Shown one piece after another: positions 32,421-44,197 of a stretch of 64,000 bases of DNA. The position numbers were made by a program, and so were the translations under genes. The notes beneath the pieces are model-generated. The model ran no database searches, was not told the origin of the DNA, and worked only from the letters and a program-made list of their open reading frames with translations. Within the stretch, counting starts at the first letter, position 1. Every line of letters begins with the position of its first letter. The DNA is from Symsagittifera roscoffensis (Eukaryota > Xenacoelomorpha > Acoela > Convolutidae), in contig NC_087064.1 of the NCBI RefSeq assembly GCF_963678635.1, positions 21,688,509-21,752,508 on the forward strand, read 5' to 3'.

Positions 32421-33069
32421 ATCACGTTCAAATCGCTCAATTTTTTTTTGCTCTTTTAAGTGTTTTTACAAGATACCAGTCTCGTGCTATTCAGTTTCGT
32501 ACATATCAGATCAAATCCTCTATCAGTCAGGCAAAGTTTTGAATTCAACCTTTTATGTAGCTTTTGTGGACTGCGGTTTTCTTAGATTTTTGTGGATTTG
32601 GTTAATTTTAGCAATTTCGCCTCGTCAGATATCAGTATTGTGTTACCGGCGTGATATTTAGTTCATGAAAATGAAAGACTGGTCTACTCGAAGTCGTTTT
32701 GACATCAGAGTTTTTATCAGCTCCCGGCCCTATTTCCCTCTACTTTGAGCCCACTGCCGTGGAGGAGAGTGAAGATAACAGTATCCGATCCCAGATGAGC
32801 CATTTCCAGTCCGACCATGAGGAGGTGGATGAAACTGCGACCACTAAAACTGTGATAAAGTGAGACTCGATGCGCAGCCTCTGTGTTAAACGCCGCTCTG
32901 ACGCTGAACTTCGTCTGAATTGCTCTCTTGGTATGTTTTGCCAGTGAGAGACCAACATCTTATCATACTAACTTATTCTTGAGCAGTATTTATAGCTCTA
33001 CCACTCCTGCATGAAATATTTGATGGTTTTTTATCGAGTTCGAATAGCATAAAGCATTAAAGAAACACC
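32421..33069. other. Non-coding, no recognised feature
   Basis: Short ORFs only. 32740-32960 has higher GC and a minus-strand Ser-rich ORF, but no domain. Confidence 0.4.
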
Positions 33070-33660
33070 TAAGAAGTGTTTAAAACACAATACAGTTTTT
33101 TTGGATTAGCAAAAGAATTGAATGTGAAAAAATTGGAAATTGCTTTGACAGTATGGTTTCAAAACGTAAGAAACCGCGAATATAAAAATGGGTGATATAG
33201 TATAATAATGTGAAATCTGTCGTAATTTACCAGACATCTCGAAAAACAGTAAATAAGAACAACTGTTCGAAAGATACGTAGACTTTATTTGTACCTTAAA
33301 AAGTCACAAAAACACATCATTCAATGAAATAAACGCGTTGAGCTGAAGATTAGAATTTACCAAAAAAAAGTTAATGAGAACAAAGAACTTCCATTGTGTG
33401 ATCATGGGTTTTTGGGAAAGCAGCAACTGAATACCAATGGCAAATTCTATCGAAAACCAACTGATACTGAAACCCTTTCGAATTTACAGAGTTGCGCATT
33501 GCGCCCCCTCCCCAACACAGGAATAACTGAAGGAACGATACATAGGTTTTTTTAATGAACCATTTACTGAAAAGCTTTCGACGTACCGATCAAAACTAAC
33601 AAGTAAATTAGGAACAAAAAATCAGCACCGGGAATCCTGAAAACAAAAAAAAATTGATCG
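33070..33660 (+). mobile_element. Probable Penelope-like element RT end, copy 1
   Basis: On the plus strand, 'KELPLCDHGF' followed by 'NTNGKFYRKPTDTETL' (33385-33475) matches the C-terminal RT signature of Penelope-like elements ('LpFLD....r..dg...t.vyRKPT.T..YL'). Frames break directly after it. The segment is a diverged copy of 34080-34650. Confidence 0.5.
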
Positions 33661-34079
33661 GTTTTATCAAGCCCTGTCGGTAGTGATCACATACTGAATA
33701 AGTTCTGACACCCAATTTGGAGGAATTTCCTGATGCTTGAGAAAAAGTAAAAAAAAGTATTTGTCGAAGTAAGACAAACTGTTTCACTAAACATTAAGAG
33801 TTTGATCTCAAATATTTCGATATCAGAAGCAATTTGAATTGCCTTTCCATAAAAAGTGTACAAATTAAAATAACAGATATGGAGCGTTCAACTCTGACAA
33901 TGCTGCTTGAATCAGCAATGACATTGTATTTCGAAAATGACCGAAAAAATTTCTTGCCCGAAAGATGAGGTAGCCATGGGCGCATCCCTGGCAAGGAAAT
34001 TGCTTAAGATTTGGATGCCATTCTTTTATGGAGTAAATATAGAAGAAAGGAATGAATAGCATAAAAGTATCGGAGAAGT

Positions 34080-34650
34080 GTTCAAAATGATATGCAATTG
34101 TTTTGCTTTTGTAAAGGAAGTGAACAAGAAAAAAGAAAAGGTTTCAAGCTAAGTTTCAAAGCAAAAAAAAACAAGAATGCCAAAAATGGGTGACACAGTA
34201 CGGTGACGTTGATTCTGTAGTTTTTTACCGGACGTTTCGAAAAGTAGTAACTAAGAACAATTGTTTTGGTGAACTTAACTGATATCTTAAAAGATGACAA
34301 CACATTACTCAATGGGATAAACTCGTTGCACGAAAACATAAAATTTTACAAACCGTGAACTTGCCTTTTTGTACATATTATTTTTAGGAAACCAGGAACG
34401 GGATATCAATACCAAGTGCTTTCGAAAACCAACTGATGCTGAAACTGTTTTGAAGTTAAGTAGTTGCGCTTTCCTCCAGCATAAAAGTAACTGAAGGAAC
34501 GATATATTGGTTTTTAGGTAAAATTTTAGTGAAAAAGTTTTGATGAATCGTGTTAAAAACTAACAAGTAAATTAGAAAGGAAAGTCAATACCTGGAATTC
34601 TGAACATCAAAAAACTTCAAATTTATCTTTTTGAAAAGTGAAAAAATAGG
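34080..34650 (+). mobile_element. Probable Penelope-like element RT end, copy 2
   Basis: Aligns with 33100-33660 along most of its length ('gggtgatatag' with 'gggtgacacag', 'gaaaaccaactgatactgaa' with 'gaaaaccaactgatgctgaa', 'ctgaaggaacgatata'). It also contains the RKPTDAETV version of the motif (34425-34450). Two direct copies about 975 bases apart suggest an old tandem duplication or an element pair. Confidence 0.5.
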
Positions 34651-35879
34651 TTTGACAGTAAGAAAACTTTGCCACAAACTGCCAGTAAAATGACAAGTTC
34701 ATGTTTTCTGCAGTACCGAAGAAAATTGAGCTTAGAACTCCAAGAAGTTCAGAATTGAAACGCGGTTTTGTTCGTTTCCACGAAGCTTAATCGAATATTT
34801 GCCTGTTTTTGAGTTTTCGAATCTAACATGAAATCATTTGGCTTACCAAATTAAGTTTATTGGAAGTAGTTCCAACTAGAATGAGCAAATGTGCCGACAT
34901 CTAACCTGTCGGATACATAGATTCAAAAGAAAGAAGCGCCAAGAAGGCAGTATGGCGCCGCATGCTGTGGAAAGTTTTAGACACTTAAGTGGCGCATGAC
35001 TGACAAAAGCAAGGTAGTTGAGGAATGTTTTCATAACGCAAGCCGCAACTACAAGTAGACGCAAGCCGCAACTGAACACCCGCGACAAATACGGGAAACG
35101 TTTAAAAAGTTGAGAAAGTAGGAAAAAATGCGGACATGTGTCAAAAAACGAAATATTACCAGAAGCGAAGTTTTTAAAAATTGTTTTAAGAAAAAGCAAC
35201 CCCAATTATCTAAAAACTTGACTTTTGATTTTTAAGTTGTACATACTTGATGACCCTATTGATAGCAAAAACATTTTTCGCTATTTTTTTTTCAATTGAA
35301 TTTTAAATGATTATTCAGTTCAATTGCAAAATTCTTTTATTCGAACTAAATTAATATAAAAGAACATTAGGGTTGCTAAATATGCTATGAAAATATAAAA
35401 ATGCTACTTATTTCTTGATTGCAAAAGCAAAAAAAAATACATTCATTATAAATTTTTTTTGGTCGCAGAATTTTGTGATTGTTTTTTTTTGTTGTCGTAG
35501 GCTAACTGCTTCGCAGAACACAAGCGTAATGCCGAAAATCGGAAAATATTTTTACTCATTTTGTTAACTTTCTGATTAGTTAACCAGGAATAAGATGATC
35601 CGTGCGCGTTTTCATGATGACTATATGTCATGCTGATAGCTATTTTTCGTGGAAAAACTGGATTATGTGTGGTGAAAAATGTCACTGATAATCGGCCTTT
35701 AAGTTTGGAGCATTGGTTCGACGATCTTAGTAGAGGCCCGGGGCCTATTAAACTCAAATGAATTATAAAACATATTTTTGCTACTATAATGCCCTGAATA
35801 GGTGATTTCATTCCGTGAGATAAAAATTTCAGAGCATAAATAAAACAGTGAGAGGAAAGCGTCAATCCATCTCTAATGG
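34651..35879. other. AT-rich, no recognised gene
   Basis: 'acgcaagccgcaact' is duplicated at 35036-35072. A 139-codon minus-strand ORF (35446-35865) directly precedes the repeat at 35880 but shows no domain. It might be the coding end of the same element. Confidence 0.35.
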
Positions 35880-36165
35880 ATCCGATTTATAGCTGACACT
35901 AATAATAACTATAAACTATAGTTTATAGCCCCGTTTTTAGTTGTTAACTATTAGTCAGGGGATGCGAGACCCATCAATGTGGTTCACTTTTTTGTAGTCA
36001 AAAACTAAGTAAGATTCGTTTGGCTGATGGCCTTAGACCTGTACCACGAATTTTGGAACTTAGCCACGCAAAAAACAAAGTCATGTAGAATTAAGATATC
36101 TGAGGTCAGCCAGTTGAAAATAAGAACTTTTCTACTTTCCGTTGCTGTGTAATTTCCGGGTGAAG
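35880..36165. repeat. Diverged copy of the 57.37-57.69-kb repeat (element terminus)
   Basis: Shares 'tggatccgat' at the start, 'tttttagttgtt', 'ggctgatggcctta' (with ggctcatagcctaa), 'tcagccag' and 'cttttctact...gttgctgtgtaa' with 57370-57690 and 61900-62220, in the same order and spacing. It contains a perfect 20-bp palindrome, ctataaactatagtttatag (35909-35928). The copies at 57 and 62 kb sit at the 3' side of the minus-strand ORF clusters, so this may be an LTR-like or 3'-terminal part of that element. Confidence 0.6.
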
Positions 36166-36254
36166 GTCAGTTAGGAGATTTTGATGGGGCTCTTGTGTGG
36201 GCCTGCTTAAGGCATGACCATCATGATCACCGAACGCTTTAGCGAGGATCCTTC

Positions 36255-36345
36255 AGCTCCGAGCAGATGTACGAGTGAAGGGCCTTATTGTGCTACACTT
36301 GGCTAGTCGGAAGGTTCGAATCCTCCGATTAGCTCGATTTAGCTT
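36255..36345 (+). other. tRNA-like B box / T-arm
   Basis: GGTTCGAATCC at 36315-36325 is a perfect B box inside a partly pairing T-arm (ggaaggttcgaatcctcc). The sequence upstream is not a complete tRNA and no clean A box was found. A tRNA-derived repeat or relic is possible. Confidence 0.35.
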
Positions 36346-39237
36346 TCTAACCTAGTTAAGAGTGAAAACTCTGGGGGTCAAACAATTAGGTGGAAACAGT
36401 AAAAAACTTTTTTTTCATGTTTCTGGGACCAAAAACAACTAAAGTGGATGCATAAAACTAAACTCAAATAGTGTATACCTAAACGTTAACTAAGAAAAAG
36501 AACAAAAAAATTTAAAAATAAGTTTGTCTTGGAACAAAAAAGAACATAGAGAGTTGAAATTCCAAAAAAGACGAAAAATATTTTAAAAAATTAGGTCTAT
36601 ATCTTTCAGAACGAGATGCATTTTTACTTTCCTAAAAAAAGTTATTACATTCTGGTTGTTTTTATTTCCAATTGATAAATCTGGTGACTTATTTGTTCGT
36701 TGAGAACCCTCCGTGGAGGGTGTTTTTTTATTTAAGCACAATACTGATAGTTTTTTTGGTTATTGCGGGAGGAAAACAGGCGGCCAGAAGTGCACAGATT
36801 CAACAAGCATTATCAGTAGCAATATCCCCAAAGCACATTTGGTATCATTGAGGCAATTTTAGAATCGTTTGGGTACTATTTTGGCAAACCTAACTCAGTG
36901 GAAGCAACATTTGAACCGGTCATTTTGTAACATCCATCCGTGGCTATTTTTCTAGTACAAAGCTTTAATTTGGATAAGGAGGTGAGAATGAGTGTATAGG
37001 TATAGTAACTAACAATTAATTTAAGTTAATTCATCTTACTATGTATTAGTTATTCCCCTTTTTTAGACCCAAAAACTTCATTTTTGTCGTAAAAAAAAAC
37101 ACTTTTCAATCCAATCGCCGACACCAAGTTTCTTGAATATCCGAACTTTTCCAGACGAAGAAAAAAATATGCACAGTTTAAAGTAAATTGCGCAGAAAAT
37201 AACTCAGCAAAATTTGAGAAAAAAAGTTTATTTTTTGATTAACGTTATGTGATTTTTTAGGGCCTGGAAACTTTTTTGTTACTGTCGATACAAAGACCAA
37301 TTTTTGGTGAGTTTTTTGGAATGCAGAAACTTTTATATAAACTCATTCATATCCTGAAAGGAGAGTTGACTAGTCAAATAACCTTGTTTTAAGTTATTTA
37401 GACCAAAATCCGGGTCTAAAAACCACTAATTTTGTTAAGTTTGGGGAACCCTCCGAATCCCTCGAAATACAAACAAGCACCTTAATACGCATCTGGAGGC
37501 TCAGGTATCCTCCAGAGTTAAGCCTTCCAAATTAAAATTACTTTGCTAGTCGTTTTGAACCTAGCCGGAGGCCACTTGGAATCCAAAAAATTTCTTCGAA
37601 AGTTTTGTGATTCTCTCCGAAAAAACCCTCCAAAATGACATTCGCCACCTAGCAATCTTCCTAAGTGATTTAAGGAAACCCTCCAATTTGACTCTCCGAA
37701 GTGATTGAAGACTCTAAGGTTTTCTCCAAAGATGAAAATTTAAGAATTCATAAAAACCATATTTGATGTGTGCAAGAATGTCAGAATAATGAACGACGCA
37801 AACCACGACAGACTAGGGGTGGTGCTTGAATAAGTTGGCCCCAAGGACTGGCGTCAGATATCGTTTTCGTCAAGATACTTGGGCAAGCAAAGTAGAAAAT
37901 TTTGACTAACGAGTTTAAAGTACCGGACCGAAAAATTGGATTTTGGATTGAGAGTGTTGGATCATAAAGAGTTCCTTTTAAATAGTAACAATAAAAAAGT
38001 AAAACCATGTTTAGAAGGCTAAAAAGACGGTTTCAATGGGTTATTTTTCTTTTTTTTCAAGTCGAGCATAAACAGGGATCCAAATTTGGCCCAGTGGAAT
38101 TTTTTTTGGAAATTAAAAAAGGAAGTTAGCAATTTTTGAATGCTACCGCCCAACCAATTTCTTGTTCTGACGTTTAGGTACGCTCCAAAAAGGGCCCCTC
38201 CAAAGTTTCCTAATTCCTGTAACTACCCATCAATTTCACTGAACTGAGGACCTCAAAGAAACGTTAAAAACCCTCGATCTGACATATTAGAGATTAGCAG
38301 GCTAACTGACCCTAAGACTCGCGACCATTTTTGGATTCTACATTGGGTGTATCAAGAATACTTGGTTATTTTCTTTTGAATTTTGAATTATTTGTGTGAT
38401 CACCTTGAGCTTTGTAGTAAGACAACTCGAGCAATCTGGAGACATATAGATGACGATCGCATTGAGTGTTACAGGTGCAAAACACTCACATGAGAAGTTA
38501 GACTGATATTCCCCCATTCTCGAGCACTTAGATCGTCCGAAAGTGTCAGAACTTGTACGCGATTCCGTCTTAGTGAAATTTTTTTCAACAGAAGTTGCCT
38601 TGAGCCACTTGCTGGGACAGCTCGGGGAGTCAAAGAAAAAATAATGAAGACCTCAGTGAGTGCCATAACAATTATTCACTCACTTGGGACGAGCTTGTCC
38701 GGGGCTTCATTCATTTGGATTGCTTCAATTGTGGAAAATTTTTTTCTCTAAGATAAGGTTTATTTTACAAATTTTGACTCTTTTAAAAAATTGTTTTGTT
38801 TTTGGATTTAACTCTAACAGTGATTTAAAAAGTCTACAGTGGTAATTTGATTCCGACATGAGAAATCACTGACACCTAAAAGGTGTGTTGTGTCATATTA
38901 TATTCTGTCATGTAAGAGTGAGTCAAAATTTTGGTTGTTTTGTGCGTAGATGTAATCTTTTAATTGTGTTGATTTTAGTTGTTGTTAAAGGTCAAGTCTC
39001 CGGAGGTGAGTCTGATTATACTTTTTCTTAAAACTGATCAGATTCAGTGATTGTTGAGTAGACCTCAAATTTAAAAAAAATTGGTTGGTTTCTTTCTCTT
39101 AGACATAAATGTTTTTTCTTTTTTTTTACCGAGAAACTTTTTTCAACCTTGTGCTTTGCAGTTTTTTTGGACAGCTTGTATTAAAAAAAAGTGTTTCAAA
39201 AAAATTGTCTGAGGAAGCAACTAGGATACCGAAACTT
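36346..39237. other. Non-coding region with CCTCC-rich segment
   Basis: AT-rich except for 37440-37740 and 38170-38290, where 'ccctccga/ccctccaa' recurs at least eight times at irregular spacing. A 7-bp-stem hairpin (accctccgtggagggt) followed by seven T lies at 36706-36729. No gene is recognised. Confidence 0.45.
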
Positions 39238-39502
39238 ATTGAAAATGTACCGAATCCTGGTGCAATCTTGAAAATGGTATCTGTCGGGATTACTTCGTGT
39301 TGAACTGGGTTGAACCAAAACAGCGGAGGTGACTTGCTAGTGACAACAGACTATTTGCGAAAATATCAGAGCCTGATGGGGTGTTGTTAGTTTTCAACAA
39401 CAACTTCAGATATCGGATGGGCGTTGAAAACGTGATCAATGTGAAGTTTAACCCCATACGGATGGGCGTTGAAGACCCGGTTCATGTGAAATTTAACCTC
39501 AT
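39238..39502 (+). repeat. 265-bp direct repeat, left copy
   Basis: Begins attgaaaatgtaccgaa and ends aatttaacctcat. It is nearly identical to 41459-41723. Inside it a ~42-bp unit is duplicated in tandem ('cggatgggcgttgaa' at about 39415 and 39460). The left flank differs from the right copy's flank immediately outside the repeat. Confidence 0.9.
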
Positions 39503-39609
39503 TCAACAGCGGACACGACACGTTGAATCTAGCTGGGTCTGTGAAGAAAACCAGTGCTTTTGTGCCAGAACCGCTTGCTGGTTGAGTCGGATCATTGTGA
39601 CCAGAAATG

Positions 39610-41220
39610 ACTAGCAATGCGCCCGCACCTAGCTCGGACGTGAGAGAGAGGCTGAAGACCTTTACGACTCCTCGAAGACAATTCGTGGATAGTAGACTCG
39701 CGAAATTGAATTTTCAAGATCCGATGCCAGAGCGTTTGGATGTTACAACACAGACGTGGCAGTGAAGCTGGAATTAAATAAACTTGCGTGCCGTCAGGAT
39801 GCGACGAGGATGCTCGACGGGAAAGATCCCACGGTGTCTGGCCTGTACCGGATACTGGATGTGGAATATCTCATGGCAGAGGAAGATCAGTTTAATGAAG
39901 ATACCACGTTAAGACTGGTGTATCTTAACGGATTATTTCGATACAAGACTTTTGGGCCCCTGAGCGGGAGATCATTCTTTTTTTGCGCTAGTGACCCCCT
40001 GGATTTTAAAAACGAAAAAGTGTTTTTAGTAGCCGGCTCTGACTTCTTGTATACACCACTTGCTTTGTTTTAGCCAGATGTCATTTGATTTTACTGAGGG
40101 CTCCCAACTTGGATTTAGGACGTTTGGAATGAATGGAAAAAAGTGTTCAACGGATGGTCAGCATGTACTCAAAAGTGGTGATCATAAGCGGCGGTAACGA
40201 CTACCTGCACAGCCGAGCGCTGTTGAACCATGTTGTCGGTATGTTGTTCGCTGATCGTGATATAAAAAGGGCTGTGCGTATGCACTTTTTCACAATGAAA
40301 GAAGTGCAACTTTCAAAACAGAAATGCTTGACAAAGAGAGTTGTGACGTAGTGTTTCATGCATCAAATAGGAAAATTGATCACAATCCGTTGTATCTCTT
40401 GAAGCCGAAGCTCTCTTGTGTTTGGTCACATATCTCGAATATCATCCAGTGATTCAAGGACCAAATCACGACTCTGATCAGGGATAGAATAGGCCACGAT
40501 CAAGAGCTGGTGAAACAAATGTCCCAGGTAAGTTAACAACGAGGACAACGCAGAGCAGAGCCTTGCCAGAAGGAATGCGGCGCCCACAGATGAGGACCTA
40601 GGGGCATTGGCATCGAGGGCGAAGCCGCATAACAACATTTGGTCGTACTTGTCACCAAGAACGTATACGTTAGGAAAAGATGCTTTCGAACACGCCCAGC
40701 AGTGATCAAGAAAGTTAATCAGGACCTGAGACAGTACCTGAGAAACACTTTTGACTTGAGAAAGGAGGAGAAAGAATAAATGCTGCAGGTGATGCAGGAT
40801 AAAAACAGGAGGTCCTTAGATTAGCTTCAGCCGACCTGCAGGCAACGAGGGCAGAATGCGAAAAATCTGACACTATCCTTATAGGAATGGGAAAAGGGTC
40901 GACGCCTTCTTCCCTCTGCGCCAATTATCCGAGAGCCTCACGGGATCTGACAGCCAGCTTTGCTATGGGTTTTAGGAAAAAGTCAATTAGCCTGGTGTTA
41001 GCTCTCTAAACGACCCTCCATAACGAGAGCGTCCTGAAAGGACCGGCGGTCCTCATCGCCCAGGACATTGCGGACCTCGGGTTGGACGGGCTCTTCCAAT
41101 TGATAGCCATGAAGTATGGTCAGCTGGGTGATCTATTCACATTGCTTTGGTACCTACTCAGAACAATAACAAGGATCCAAAAAGACTCTAACGAATCATT
41201 GGAGGCAGCCTCTTATCGGA
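39610..41220 (+). pseudogene. Degenerate ORF region between the direct repeats
   Basis: Higher-GC, coding-like DNA with frames that shift. 39756-40073 is open for 105 codons and contains 'GLYRILDVEYLMAEEDQF' and 'LRLVYLNGLFRYKTFGPLSG'. 40133-40351 is open for 72 codons with KVVIISGGNDYLHSRALLNH. 40440-40930 is charged and helical in broken frames, as in a coiled coil. The piece near 41030-41220 reads 'IAQDIADLGLDGLFQLIAMKYG' and 'LFTLLWYLLRTITRIQKDS'. No family is recognised. The base composition and layout suggest a long decayed ORF of a mobile element. Confidence 0.4.
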
Positions 41221-41458
41221 AAATTAAGGTTTGAAAAAGGCTGCTCTTACAATATCTACGACAAAAAAGAGTCTGACTGACAGATGAAGATAGTCCCCCC
41301 GCCGACAAAAAAGGACACAAACATTGCGGACGCATGCCCTTGTTAACGTGCTCAGCCCTCTTGATGCGGATTTCTCTGTTGGCTTTGATTTTGCGGTATA
41401 TGGAATGTGTACCTGTGGCATACGACGTTACGGTGGTACACGTGTTTCCAGACACACC

Positions 41459-41723
41459 ATTGAAAATGTACCGAATTCTGGTGCAATCTTGAAAATGGTA
41501 TCTGTCGGGATTACTTCGCGTTGAACCGGGTTGAACCAAAACAGCGGAGGTGACTTACTAGTGACAACAGACTATTTGCGAAAATATCAGAGCCTGATGG
41601 GGTGTTGTTAGTTTTCAACAACAACTTCAGATATCGGATGGGCGTTGAAAACGTGATCAATGTGAAGTTTAACCCCATACGGATGGGCGTTGAAGACCCG
41701 GTTCATGTGAAATTTAACCTCAT
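41459..41723 (+). repeat. 265-bp direct repeat, right copy
   Basis: Nearly identical to 39238-39502 (a few substitutions such as aatcctgg/aattctgg and cttcgtg/cttcgcg). The interval between copy starts is 2221 bases. TG...CA could be read near the ends, but no purine tract, primer site or target duplication is evident. Confidence 0.9.
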
Positions 41724-41910
41724 ACAGGAAAAACAAAAAAGATTCCGGCGTGGTGGGAGCTGGCTCGGAGCACTTGTCTAAAAAGTACCCTCAAAACGTG
41801 CTGATCCACAGATTGTTCCTTTGAGTGACCTAACCAATCATTGCTGGTCGAGTTGGAGCTGAGCAGGCTGCAGATGAGAAAATGCGGAGTCGGAGTGGTG
41901 AGGGCATGGA

Positions 41911-43692
41911 GTGACAGTTTTTCAGTTGGAACTTTGTTGGCCTGTATTTTTTATTTTACCTTTCCTGACGAATGAAACCGCAAGAAAAAAGGGTATTACT
42001 ATTGAGGAAACCAGAAATATTCGGCACCTTTGGAATGAGGTGTACTTTGAGGCAGACGATCGGTCAACACTGAGTTGGCCCAGACAAATGATAGTGTTGG
42101 ATGTAATGAAGGAATTGAGAGGAGGCATTATCACATAAATGAAAGAAAGGGCTTCACGTGGTGAGGAAACTGTTAGGTTCTTCATAAAAGACGAAGTACT
42201 CTACCCCGTGGGTGACATTCATGTACCTGTTCGGCCGGACACAGATGGTGAAAACTGTCAGTTGAAAACCTCTGGATCTGGTCCGAAACTAGATGATCCG
42301 AAAAAGGATAAGAATGATACAGGCGAGACAGCTCAAACAGAATATGACTCCGTGGATGGTGGAGGCGGGGAGACGTCAGAGGTTAATTAAGAAGCACTAG
42401 AAATGGACCTATTGTAGTACGATTTTAAGAAGGCTGACAAAGATGAGGAGTTTAACCAAGCTGGTGAGTCTCTGATGATTATAACAGCACCATCGTTCAT
42501 GTCCCATACGTTTCTGTCTCTGATGATAATAACAGCACCATTGTTCATGTCCCATACGTTCATGTCCCATCGTTCATCCTAGCAGAGGAGTTTCTGAGGA
42601 GAAGTGCAATAAGACTACTCCATAAGTCACCTCAACGAGTTTCGTTCTTGATCATCTTTCCGGAAGAAGAGTGGTAACTTTACCAAGGAGAAATTGGCAG
42701 AAACGGAAGGTAGTTGTATCGACCCGAATATCCTTCATGAAGAGTACTTGGGATGCAATAAGAGAATATCATACTCAATCCGTGATGAAAGTGGGATTCA
42801 ATCAATTTATTATGCCGTAGATTTTCGAAAAAATAATGGAGCCCACAGAGTCAGACGGTCTGAACGAGTCAGTCGAAGGTAACAGCGCCGTTGATCAATC
42901 TGCTCCAACGGATCAACCCGACAAAAAAAACTAAGGAAGTAACAAAGTATGAACTCATGATGAGAGAGCTAGAAAAATAGACTAGCAATAAGAAAATAAA
43001 GATGAAAGTGACGAAACATTGAAGTCTAACGCCAACGCGGTCATACCATCATTGGCTAAGAGGTCCCCTCGACGTGGAGACTGTGCACCCTTCGTAGGGG
43101 CAGGGAATGAAAACTGGATACCACCTCTGTAACTGGCTGGACTATTGTCAACAGCTTCCATGGCCAAGAAAAAAGAATAGTCATTAGCGAACACTAGACT
43201 TAAAATAGAGGCCATCAGTCAAATTGGAAGCGGTGGCCTGGATAATTAAAAGCCTTCAAAGATCTGTACCTCACGTGGAAAACCAGAAGGACCACTCGGC
43301 GTGGTCGAATACGGTCTGATAACAGTACTCAACTTTCCTGTCGACGGCCATTTAGAAACGTTTAAGACGAGACCTTCTGCGAGATGTCATCTGATGGCTT
43401 GGCACACCGTAAAAGTCATACCGGAAAAGTTTTAGGAGTTCGTGGCGGCATCCAATCTTCAGCAAAAGAAAACGCAAAAATTGTGTTTGATGTGAGTGAA
43501 AAGGAATTAAGACAGCTAATAAAGGTTTCTTTGAGCACCGTTATTGCAGAAGTACTTCGACATAATTATGAAAGCACCATCAACAACAAGCTGCAGGCGA
43601 AGTTGGTGTTGTGTCTGATGGGCATACGAAATACCAAATACGAAACTGACAATGGATGCAAAACGAGGAAACAACAGTGGCAACTAATGTAG
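41911..43692 (+). pseudogene. Short broken ORFs right of the direct repeat, unknown
   Basis: Plus-strand pieces at 41911-42138 (75 codons), 42139-42390 (83 codons, acidic: 'DGENCQLKTSGSGPKLDDPKKDKND'-type stretches), 42694-42882 (62 codons) and 43384-43692 (102 codons) lie in coding-like, higher-GC DNA. No domain is recognised. They probably belong with the region between the 265-bp repeats. Confidence 0.3.
42468..42570. repeat. ~48-bp tandem duplication
   Basis: 'tctctgatga(t/a)(t/a)ataacagcacca' followed by '(c/t)gttcatgtcccatacgtt' occurs twice (about 42470 and 42518), with a third partial 'gttcatgtcccat' after it. Confidence 0.8.
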
Positions 43693-43822
43693 CCTTGTGT
43701 ATATTGATCGCAAACGCTGATTCAGCAATAGCTTGGGACAAAAGAAAAGCTGCTTTCTGTTTGATAAATTGGTTTTATTATCAAAATAAAACCAATTTTT
43801 CCCCCTGACAAATTATCAAAAT

Positions 43823-43912
43823 CTCAGGTCTTCCCCCAGCATATTTTGATAATAAAACCAATTTATAAAGTTTTTGGTTTTATTATCAAAATATGCTGGG
43901 GGAAGACCTGAG
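43823..43912. repeat. Perfect inverted repeat, 39-bp arms, 12-bp loop
   Basis: 43823-43861 is the exact reverse complement of 43874-43912. The inner segment 'ttggttttattatcaaaat' is repeated once more at about 43769-43787. The element ends exactly where the rDNA-repeat-like sequence starts (43912). Confidence 0.95.
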
Positions 43913-43964
43913 AGTAAGACTGAGAAAAGCGAGGGCCCAAACGCTCAAAAAGAGGGTGATCTAT

Positions 43965-44135
43965 GCTTGGGTAATCACACTTAGTACGAGAGGAACAGTG
44001 TGTTCAGTTCCCTGGTTTCAAGCGTCTGCCTGAGAAGGCGGATGCGAAGCTACAATTGATTACCTAAAGCGTAGATTGAATTGCTCTATCTGCATCATGA
44101 AAATTGCCTTTAATGGTTTAAATTGGCAGTATCAA
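43965..44135 (+). rRNA. 28S rRNA 3'-end fragment (sarcin-ricin loop and following helix)
   Basis: Contains AGTACGAGAGGAAC at 43983-43996, the nearly universal sarcin-ricin loop of large-subunit rRNA. It is preceded by GGTAATCACACTT and followed by a hairpin segment ending GGCGGATGCGAAGCTAC (about 44037-44053), equivalent to the conserved '...GGGGCGAAGCTACC' downstream of the loop. Upstream 28S sequence is absent: before 43965 the DNA matches part of the 333-bp repeat instead. It is therefore a fragment of well under 200 bases, not a working gene. The downstream limit of 28S homology is uncertain. Confidence 0.8.
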
Positions 44136-44197
44136 GTATATTGATGCTGTTGACCCCGATGTCAGATAGGAATGCAATCCCCCATTGATGATGGGAG

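Noticed and set aside
36706-36729. GC hairpin plus T-run resembling a bacterial terminator
   Set aside because: Eukaryotic context with no adjacent gene; probably a chance member of the local ccctcc repeats.
40133-40351. SGNH-hydrolase-like motif (ISGGNDYL) as a LINE ORF1 esterase
   Set aside because: One short motif in a broken frame, with no catalytic Ser block or Asp-x-x-His block found.
39238-41723. Complete small LTR retrotransposon
   Set aside because: Although TG...CA ends can be read, the flanks next to the two copies (ttat and taca) do not match as a target duplication, and no primer-binding site or polypurine tract is visible.
43965-44135. Functional 28S rRNA gene
   Set aside because: Only the last part of the large-subunit rRNA is present, without the upstream domains, 18S or 5.8S.
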